The notes under the pieces: generated by a model | Databases searched by the model: none | Seen by the model: only the letters and a program-made list of their open reading frames with translations | What the model was told of the DNA's origin: nothing | DNA from: Rheum nobile | Lineage: Eukaryota > Streptophyta > Magnoliopsida > Caryophyllales > Polygonaceae | Assembly (NCBI GenBank): GCA_027886185.1 | Contig: WOAB01000595.1 | Location: forward strand, 3,410,001 to 3,474,000 | Reading direction: 5' to 3' | DNA length: 64,000 bases | Translations under genes and position numbers: made by a program | Shown here: piece after piece, positions 51,198-61,156 of the stretch | Layout: each line of letters begins with the position of its first letter | Numbering within the stretch: the first letter of the stretch is position 1

Positions 51198-51218
51198 ATT
51201 TTAAAGTGATATTCTGTC
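51198..51218 (+). other. E8 post-LTR site lacking a tRNA primer match
   Basis: Only 21 bases separate LTR and gag ATG, and they start ATTTTAAAGTGATATT, not the TGG of a tRNA-type primer site. TTTAAAGTGATATT (51200-51213) is a perfect 14-base complement of LTR sequence 51132-51145. The same is true of units 2 and 3. Confidence 0.65.
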
Positions 51219-54200
51219 ATGGAGGCCGGATCACAAGCAGTAGCCCTTACCCTGATGAATCAAGATTTCTTCAAACTTGATCGCTTTGATGGAACTAATT
51301 ACAATCGCTGGAAGGACCAAATGATGTTCTTACTCACTGCCTTGAAGATTTCCTATGTTTTGGATGATAGCCTCGCGCCTATCCCTGATCCAGAAGAGGA
51401 TGAAAATCAGGAAATCAAGGACCAACGAAAGAAAAGAGATGAAGACGAAGTTTTGTGCAGAGGCCATATTCTGAATCGTCTATCTGATCGCCTCTACAAT
51501 CTGTTCACTGCTATCAAATCACCAAAGGAGATATGAATCACACTAGAGACAAGATACAACAATGAGAAGCAAGGAACATATAAGTTTCTTATCATGAAAT
51601 ATTTCGAATTTTCTATGAATGCTGAAAAACTGGTTATGGATCAAGTCCATGATCTACAGAGTATTGTCAATCGACTCAAGGAGTTGAAGATTGACATTTC
51701 TGAGCATTTACAAGTTGGGGCTATCATTGCTAAACTGCCCACAACTTGGAATGACTACAGAAAGAAACTCTTACACACCACAGAAGAGTTATCTTTGGAT
51801 CAAATCCAGAAACACTTGCGTATTGAGGAAGAAACTAGAAAGCAATACAAGACGCAAGTTGATTCACAATCTGACCAGAAAGTGAATGTTGTTGGTGAAA
51901 ATTCTAACAAGAATGCAGGGAAGAATAAGAGAAAGAAGCCCTACGAAGGGAACAACAACACTAACAATAAGAAGTTTAAGAAGGATGACAATGATAACAG
52001 GCCCAAGTGTCATTACTGTCACAAACCTGGGCATTTCAAGAGAGATTGCAGATTCTTCAAGAAGAAACAACAAGAGATGGGAAACCATGCTAATATGGCA
52101 GGAAAGCAAACATCTGAAATCATTGCTATGGTCTCGAATTTGCACATAAGCATGGTTACTGAATTAAACATGGATGCAACAACCAAGTCTAAGGACTGGT
52201 GGTATGATTCAGGTGCTACAGTTCATGTTTGCAATGACATCTCTCAGTTCAGAAATTATGAAGCCTCTGAAAAAGATGATGTTGTTCTGATGGGTAACAA
52301 CAACGTTGCTAAAGTCTTGGGGAAGGGACGCATTGAAATTCAGTTCACATCAGGAAAGAAAGTGACATTGACCAATGTGCTGCATGTTCCTGATATTAGG
52401 AAGAACTTAGTTTCTGCAAATCTCTTATGTAAAGTCGGAATTAAGGCTGTGTTAGAATCCAACAAGTTGATATTAACTAAGGGTGGTTTGTTTGTAGGAA
52501 AGGGATACTCTTGTGATGGAATGTTCAAATTAAGTATCAATAATAATACTAGTGATTCTGCTTATATTGTTGAGGGTTCTTCTGATTTATGGCATATGGG
52601 TCTTGCTCATGTTAATTTTAGATCTCTTAAATTTATGTCTAAGAATGGGTTGATTAAATGTGATGATCATGTTAATCATAAAGATTGTGAAATCTGTGTA
52701 CAAGCTAAGATGTCTAAAAGACCTTTTCCTACAGTAGAAAAGACTAATGAAATTCTAGATCTTGTTCATTCTGATATATGTGAATTAAATGGAGTATTAA
52801 CAAGAGGAGGAAATAGATACTTCATTACTTTTACAGATGATAAGTCTAGATATACTCATGTCTTCTTAATGAAGAAAAAGGATGAGGCATTTGAGAAATT
52901 CAAAGTGTATAAGGCTGCAGTAGAAAATCAGAAAGAGAAGAAAATTAAGATTCTAAGAAGTGATAAGGGTGGAGAATATTTCTCAGTAGAATTCAATGAA
53001 TTTTGTGAAGTTAATGGGATTATTCATCAGCGAACTGCCCCTTACACGCCACAGCAAAATGGCTTGGCTGAAAGAAAGAATCGAACTCTTTGTGACATGA
53101 TTAATGCAATGATGTTGAATGCAAAAGTGCCTTCAAATCTGTGGGGAGAAGCTTTACTCACAACATGTCACTTACACAATAGAATACCCTCAAGGAGAAC
53201 TAAAATGTCTCCATATGAAATCTGGAATGGAAGGCATCCTAATCTAAGTTATCTGAAAGTTTGGGGCTGTATAGCCTACTACAGAATTCCAGATCCTAAG
53301 AGAAGTAAATTGGGTCCTAAGGCATTGAAAAGTATCTTTCTTGGTTATGCAGAAAATTCTAAGACTTATAGATTCCTGGATGTTGAATCTAATTTAATAA
53401 TAGAATCCAGAGATGCTGAATTTTTTGAGACAAAATTCAGTGGGGATTCAACTAGTGACAATGCTGAAAATGTCACTAGAATGGATCCATCCACTTCTTC
53501 TTCTAATAAGAGGAAAGCTGATGAACTAAGTGAGCCAAGAAGAAGTCAAAGGGCTAGAATTCAGCAACACTTTGGTTCTGATTTTTCATTACCAAATGAC
53601 TTATTGTTCCTAGTTGAAGGTTCTAGGAATGAATTGTTGACTGAAATACCTATAGCCTTTCAAGTGGACCAAGTAGATGGAGATCCTAAGACTTTTACAG
53701 AAGCAATGACTTCTAGAGATGCCGCATTCTGGAAAGAAGCGGTGAATGATGAAATGGACTCAATAAGATCCAATAATACATGGGTTCTTGTGGATTTGCC
53801 TAAGGGATCCAAACCTATATCTAGTAAGTGGGTGTTCAGAAGAAAGTATAATATTGATGGCACTATACAAACCTTTAAGGCCAGATTAGTAGCCAAAGGA
53901 TTCAGGCAAAAGGAAGGCATAGATTACTTTGATACATATGCACCAGTGGCAAGAATAACATCAATTAGAGTGCTTCTAGCACTTGCTTCAGTATATAAAT
54001 TGGAGGTGCATCAAATGGATGTTAAAACAGCGTTTTTAAATGGAGATTTGGATGAAGAATTGTACATGGAACAACCCGAGGGATTTCTAATTCCTGGAAA
54101 TGAAAAGAAAGTGTGTAAACTAGTGAAATCCCTATATGGATTAAAACAGGCTCCAAAACAGTGGCATGAGAAGTTTGATTCTGCCATCTTGTCTTATGGT

Positions 54201-55220
54201 TTTAGACACAATGGAGCAGACAAATGTGTTTACACTAAGGCAGTTGAAAATTAGAATGTAATTATCTGCCTGTATGTGGATGATATGTTAATACTAAGCA
54301 ATAATATGAATGGAGTGAATGAGACTAAAGATTTCTTGAAGTCACAATTCAAGATGAAAGATTTGGGGGAAGTTGACATTATTCTGGGTATTAAAATACT
54401 CAAAAATAGTGGGGAGTTTACTTTATCTCAGTCTCATTATATTCATAAGATGTTGGATAAATTTAAACATCTTAAGATTAAAGAAGCTAATACTCCTTAT
54501 GATCCCTCATGTAAGTTATTTAAGAACGAAGGCAGATCAAACTCTCAAACTGATTATGCAAGTGCAATTGGGAGTTTAATGTACGCAATGCCTTGTACAA
54601 GACCTGACATTGCATTTGCGGTTTGCAAGCTGTCTAGGTACACTAGCAATCCTGGAATTGAACATTGGAAGGGAATTATTCGAGTTCTAGGATATTTAAA
54701 AAGGACAGCAGATTTGAATCTGTCCTACAGTGGATTTCTTGCAGTTTTGGAAGGTTTCACTGATGCTAGTTGGATATCTAGTGCTGATGAAAACAAGTCA
54801 ACTAGTGGATGGATATTTACACTAGCAGGAGGGGCTATTTCTTGGGCTTCAAAGAAGTAAACATGTATAACTCATTCCACAATGGAATCTGAGTTTGTAG
54901 CCCTTGGTGCAGCAGGAAAAGAAGCTGAATGGCTGAGAAATTTTCTTTTAGATATAATGTTTTGGCCACAATCGATGCCAGCCATTTCTGTGTTTTGTGA
55001 TAGTGCTGCTACAATGTCTAGAGCTTATAATAAGATTTATAATGGAAAATCTAGACATATAAGCTTGAGACATGCTTATGTTAGACAATTGATTAATGAA
55101 GGAGTTATTACCATCATTTATGTCAAATCTTGTGAAAATTTGGCTGATCCTTTTACAAAGGCACTCTCGAGAGAAGTGGTAAGGAAAACCTCAACTGCAA
55201 TGGGATTGAAGTTAAATTAA
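51219..55220 (+). pseudogene. E8 unit 1 Gag-Pol, one frame with three stops
   Basis: A 1333-codon frame from ATG 51219. Gag: FKLDRFDGTNYNRWKDQM, knuckle CHYCHKPGHFKRDC (intact). Protease: WWYDSGATVHVCND. GAG-pre-integrase: SSDLWHMGLAHVN (G where units 2 and 3 have R). Integrase: [89 protein letters not shown]. RNase [21 protein letters not shown], then STMESEFVALGAAGKEAEWL, and ADPFTKALSREV at the end. Stops: TGA 51534-51536, TAG 54252-54254 (unit 2 has Tyr), TAA 54858-54860. The first and last are shared by unit 2. Confidence 0.9.
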
Positions 55221-55716
55221 AGTCACCACAACAAGAACCCAACTTCTTTCTAGGGATTCTAGTTATGAAGTTTAAAGGGTAATAACAAGTTGATGATAAT
55301 TGATTGGAAACTGCACATTAAGAGCTTTACAGCCAGTGCGGAAAGGTAGGTTGAGTGTTAATACTATTAATAAGATTCTGAAAAGTTTAAAGAACTTTAA
55401 TGGTTTTAGAGGATCTTACCTATATAGATAACATAAGAGTGGAGTTGCTCTTAAACAAAGTTGTCTTGTAAGTTATCTATGAATCTGGGTGAACTCAAGG
55501 CTTTATAGCTGGTTCTAAAATTAAGTGGAGAGCTGGAAAATGTTATATGTATTCTTTATCCGGTGTTAACAAAAGAAAGATGGTTTAAGGAATTAACCAC
55601 CATTGAATCTGTTGGCACTTTGGTAGAGTTGTACTAATTGGAAGTTTAAGTTGAAAGACACTTTCATTATGTATGACATTATTAACAAAAGTCTGATTTA
55701 TAGACTTAGTGGGGAT
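55221..55716 (+). other. E8 unit 1 3' region and polypurine tract
   Basis: About 500 bp of untranslated sequence ending CTTAGTGGGGAT before LTR 2. Repeated after unit 2 at 60189-60684. Confidence 0.7.
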
Positions 55717-56167
55717 TGTTGGTAAAAGTCTATTAATAAGACTTATTGATATTATATTAAAAGAAGTTTAATTCTGGAAATAAAAGGAAGTAATCTGATT
55801 TATTAAAATCAATGGCTGAGATCTCTTTGAGATCAATGGCTGAGATTAGAAGTTGATCTCTCTCAGATCAATGATAGAAACTGCCTACAGATAACTTCCT
55901 AACTGCCCTAAATAACTTCCCTAACTGAATTCTGAATTAACTATATCTGACAGTTCAGAAATTTTCAACAAATAGAGAATGTTCCTCCACAAGAAAGAAA
56001 TGAAGGAAAATCAGATTTGCTGTCTATTTTTTCATTGAGGGCTTTGTTGTATCCTGGGGAGTGAATTTGTCTGAAACTCTGCAGCAATTAAATAGGGGAC
56101 AAATATCACTTTAAAGATAGTGATCTTTTCACGCCTCAAAGCTATTTCTATACCCCTATTCCCAACA
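55717..56167 (+). repeat. E8 LTR 2 (shared)
   Basis: 451 bp; 3' LTR of unit 1 and 5' LTR of unit 2. The hairpin at the TATA-like site is disrupted here (ATTTTCAACAAATAGAGAAT). Confidence 0.93.
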
Positions 56168-56188
56168 ATTTTAAAGTGATATTCTATC

Positions 56189-59100
56189 ATGGAGGCCGGA
56201 TCACAAGCAGTAGCCCTTACCCTGATGAATCAAGATTTCTTCAAACTTGATCGCTTTGATGGAACTAATTACAATCGCTGGAAGGACCAAATGATGTTCT
56301 TACTCACTGCCTTGAAGATTTCCTATGTTTTGGATGATAGCCTCGCGCCTATCCCTGATCCAGAAGAGGATGAAAATCAGGAAATCAAGGACCAACGAAA
56401 GAAAAGAGATGAAGACGAAGTTTTGTGCAGAGGCCATATTCTGAATCGTCTATCTGATCGCCTCTACAATCTGTTCACTGCTATCAAATCACCAAAGGAG
56501 ATATGAATCACACTGGAGACAAGATACAACAATGAGAAGCAAGGAACAGATAAGTTTCTTATCATGAAATATTTCAAATTTTCTATGAATGCTGAAAAAC
56601 TGGTTATGGATCAAGTCCATGATCTGCAGAGTATTGTCAATCGACTCAAGGAGTTGAAGATTGACATTTCTGGGCGTTTACAAGTTGGGGCTATCATTGC
56701 TAAACTGCCCACAACTTGGAATGACTACAGAAAAAAACTCTTACACACCACAGAAGAGTTATCTTTGGATCAAATCCAGAAACACTTGCGTATTGAGGAA
56801 GAAACTAGAAAGCAATACAAGACGCAAGTTGATTCAAAATCTGACCAGAAAGTGAATGTTGTTGGTGAAAATTCTAACAAGAATGCAGGGAAGAATAAGA
56901 GAAAGAAGCCCTACGAAGGGAACAACAACACTAACAATAAGAAGTTTAAGAAGGATGACAATGATAACAGGCCCAAGTGTCATTACTGTCACAAACCTGG
57001 GAATTTCAAGAGAGATTGCAGATTCTTCAAGAAGAAACAACAAGAGATGGGAAACCAGGCTAATATGGCAGAAAAGCAAACATCTGAAATCATTGCTATT
57101 GTCTCGGATTTGCACATAAGCATGGTTACTGAATTAAACATGGATGCAGCAACCAAGTCTAAGGACTGGTGGTATGATTCAGGTGCTATAGTTCATGTTT
57201 GCAATGACATCTCTCAGTTCAGAAATTATGAAGCCTCTGAAAAAGATGATGTTGTTCTGATGGGTAACAACAACGTTGCTAAAGTCTTGGGGAAGGGACG
57301 CATTGAAATTCAGTTCACATCAGGAAAGAAAGTGACATTGACCAATGTGCTGCATGTTCCTGATATTAGGAAGAACTTAGTTTCTGCAAATCTCTTATGT
57401 AAAGTCGGAATTAAGGCTGTGTTAGAATCCAACAAGTTGATATTAACTAAGGGTGGTTTGTTTGTAGGAAAGGGATACTCTTGTGATGGAATGTTCAAAT
57501 TAAGTATCAATAATAATACTAGTGATTCTGCTTATATTGTTGAGGGTTCTTCTGATTTATGGCATATGCGTCTTGCTCATGTTAATTTTAGATCTCTTAA
57601 ATTTATGTCTAAGAATGGGTTGATTAAATGTGATGATCATGTTAATCATAAAGATTGTGAAATCTGTGTACAAGCTAAGATGTCTAAAAGACCTTTTCCT
57701 ACAGTAGAAAAGACTAATGAAATTCTAGATCTTGTTCATTCTGATATATGTGAATTAAATGGAGTATTAACAAGAGGAGGAAATAGATACTTCATTACTT
57801 TTACAGATGATAAGTCTAGATATACTCATGTCTTCTTAATGAAGAAAAAGGATGAGGCATTTGAGAAATTCAAAGTGTATAAGGCTGTAGTAGAAAATCA
57901 GAAAGAGAAGAAAATTAAGATTCTAAGAAGTGATAGGGGTGGAGAATATTTCTCAGTAGAATTCAATGAATTGTGAAGTTAATGGGATTATTCATCAGCG
58001 AACTGCCTCTTACACGCCACAGCAAAATGGCTTGGCTGAAAGAAAGAATCGAACTCTTTGTGACATGATTAATGCAATGATGTTGAATGCAAAAGTGCCT
58101 TCAAATCTGTGGGGAGAAGCTTTACTCACAGCATGTCATTTACACAATAGAATACCCTCAAGGAGAACTAAAATGTCTCCATATGAAATCTGGAATGGAA
58201 GGCATCCTAATCTAAGTTATCTGAAAGTTTGGGGCTGTATAGCCTACTACAGAATTCCAGATCCTAAGAGTAGTAAATTGGGTCCTAAATCATTGAAAAG
58301 TATCTTTCTTGGTTATGCAGAAAATTCTAAGACTTATAGATTCCTGGATGTTGAATCTAATTTAATAATAGAATCCAGAGATGCTGAATTTTTTGAGACA
58401 AAATTCAGTGGGGATTCAACTAGTGACAATGCTGAAAATGTCACTAGAATGGATCCATCGACTTCTTCTTCTAATAAGAGGAAAGCTGATGAACTAAGTG
58501 AGCCAAGAAGAAGTCAAAGGGATAGAATTCAGCAACACTTTGGTTCTGATTTTTCATTACCAAATGACTTATTGTTCCTAGTTGAAGGTTCTAGGAATGA
58601 ATTGTTGACTGAAATACCTATAGCCTTTCAAGTGGACCAAGTAGATGGAGATCCTAAGACTTTTACAGAAGCAATGACTTCTAGAGATGCCGCATTCTGG
58701 AAAGAAGCGGTGAATGATGAAATGGACTCAATAAGATCCAATAATACATGGGTTCTTGTGGATTTGCCTAAGGGATCCAAACCTATATCTAGTAAGTGGG
58801 TGTTCAGAAGAAAGTATAATACTGATGGCACTATACAAACCTTTAAGGCCAGATTAGTAGCCAAAGGATTCAGGCAAAAGGAAGGCATAGATTACTTTGA
58901 TACATATGCACCAGTGGCAAGAATAACATCAATTAGAGTGCTTCTAGCACTTGCTTCAGTATATAAATTGGAGGTGCATCAAATGGATGTTAAAACAGCG
59001 TTTTTAAATGGAGATTTGGATGAAGAATTGTACATGGAACAACCCGAGGGATTTCTAATTCCTGGAAATGAAAAGAAAGTGTGTAAACTAGTGAAATCCC

Positions 59101-60188
59101 TATATGGATTAAAACAGGCTCCAAAACAGTGGCATGAGAAGTTTGATTCTGCCATCTTGTCTTATGGTTTTAGACACAATGGAGCAGACAAATGTGTTTA
59201 CACTAAGGCAGTTGAAAATTATAATGTAATTATCTGCCTGTATGTGGATGATATGTTAATACTAAGCAATAATATGAATGGAGTGAATGAGACTAAAGAT
59301 TTCTTGAAGTCACAATTCAAGATGAAAGATTTGGGGGAAGTTGACACTATTCTGGGTATTAAAATACTCAAAAATAGTGGGGAGTTTACTTTATCTCAGT
59401 CTCATTATATTCATAAGATGTTGGATAATTTTAAACATCTTAAGATTAAAGAAGCTAATACTCCTTATGATCCCTCATGTAAGTTATTTAAGAACGAAGG
59501 CAGATCAAACTCTCAAACTGATTATGCAAGTGCAATTGGGAGTTTAATGTACGCAATGCATTGTACAAGACCTGACATTGCATTTGCGGTTTGCAAGCTG
59601 TCTAGGTACACTAGCAATCCTGGAATTGAACATTGGAAGGGAATTATTCGAGTTCTAGGATATTTAAAATGGACAGCAGATTTGAATCTGTCCTATAGTG
59701 GATTTCCTGCAGTTTTGGAAGGTTTCACTGATGCTAGTTGGATATCTAGTGCTGATGAAAACAAGTCAACTAGTGGATGTATATTTACACTAGCAGGAGG
59801 GGCTATTTCTTGGGCTTCAAAGAAGTAAACATGTATAACTCATTCCACAATGGAATCTGAGTTTGTAGCCCTTGGTGCAGCAGGAAAAGAAGCTGAATGG
59901 CTGAGAAATTTTCTTTTAGATATAATGTTGTGGCCACAACCGATGCCAGCCATTTCTGTGTTTTGTGATAGTGCTGCTACAATGTCTAGAGCTTATAATA
60001 AGATTTATAATGGAAAATCTAGACATATAAGCTTGAGACATGCTTATGTTAGACAATTGATTAATGAAGGAGTTATTACCATCATTTATGTCAAATCTTG
60101 TGAAAATTTGGCTGATCCTTTTACAAAGGCACTCTCGAGAGAAGTGGTAAGGAAAACCTCAGCTGCAATGGGATTGAAGTTAAATTAA
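56189..60188 (+). pseudogene. E8 unit 2 Gag-Pol, two shared stops and a frameshift
   Basis: Same protein as unit 1. Stops TGA 56504-56506 and TAA 59826-59828 match unit 1. A 2-base deletion near 57971 (GAATTGTGAAG against GAATTTTGTGAAG) shifts the frame in the integrase core after FSVEFNE. The knuckle reads CHYCHKPGNFKRDC: the zinc-binding His is Asn. The protease reads [16 protein letters not shown] is present and the frame is open through RT where unit 1 has a stop. Confidence 0.9.
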
Positions 60189-60684
60189 AGTCACCACAAC
60201 AAGAACCCAACTTCTTTCTAGGGATTCTAGTTATGAAGTTTAAAGGGTAATAACAAGTTGATGATAATTGATTGGAAACTGCACATTAAGAGCTTTACAG
60301 CCAGTGCAGAAAGGTAGGTTGAGTGTTAATACTCTTAATAAGATTCTGAAAAGTTTAAAGAACTTTAATGGTTTTAGAGGATCTTACCTATATAGATAAC
60401 ATAAGAGTGGAGTTGCTCTTAAACAAAGTTGTCTTGTAAGTTATCTATGAATCTGGGTGAACTCAAGGCTTTATAGCTGGTTCTAAAATTAAGTGGAGAG
60501 CTGGAAAATGTTATATGTATTCTTTATCCGGTGTTAACAAAAGAAAGATGGTTTAAGGAATTAACCACCATTGAATCTGTTGGCACTTTGGTAGAGTTGT
60601 ACTAATTGGAAGTTTAACTTGAAAGACACTTTCATTATGTATGACATTATTAACAAAAGTCTGATTTATAGACTTAGTGGGGAT
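60189..60684 (+). other. E8 unit 2 3' region and polypurine tract
   Basis: Parallels 55221-55716 with a few substitutions. Confidence 0.7.
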
Positions 60685-61135
60685 TGTTGGTAAAAGTCTA
60701 TTAATAAGACTTATTGATATTATATTAAAAGAAGTTTAATTCTGGAAATAAAAGGAAGTAATCTGATTTATTAAAATCAATGGCTGAGATCTCTTTGAGA
60801 TCAATGGCTGAGATTAGAAGTTGATCTCTCTCAGATCAATGACAGAACCTGCCTACAGATAACTTCTTAACTGCCCTAAATAACTTCCCTAACTGAATTC
60901 TGAATTAACTGTATCTGACAGTTCAGAAATTCTCTACAAATAGAGAATGTTCCTCCACAAGAAAGAAATGAAGGAAAATCAGATTTGCTGTCTGTTTTTT
61001 CATTGAGGGCTTTGTTGTATCCTGGGGAGTGAATTTGTCTGAAACTCTGCAGTAATTAAATAGGGGACAAATATCACTTTAAAGATAGTGATCTTTTCAC
61101 GCCTCAAAGCTATTTCTATACCCCTATTCCCAGCA
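60685..61135 (+). repeat. E8 LTR 3 (shared)
   Basis: 451 bp; ends ATTCCCAGCA, one base different from the other copies, so its terminal inverted repeat has a mismatch. Shares the intact 8-bp TATA-site hairpin with LTR 1. Confidence 0.93.
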
Positions 61136-61156
61136 ATTTTAAAGTGATATTCTGTC

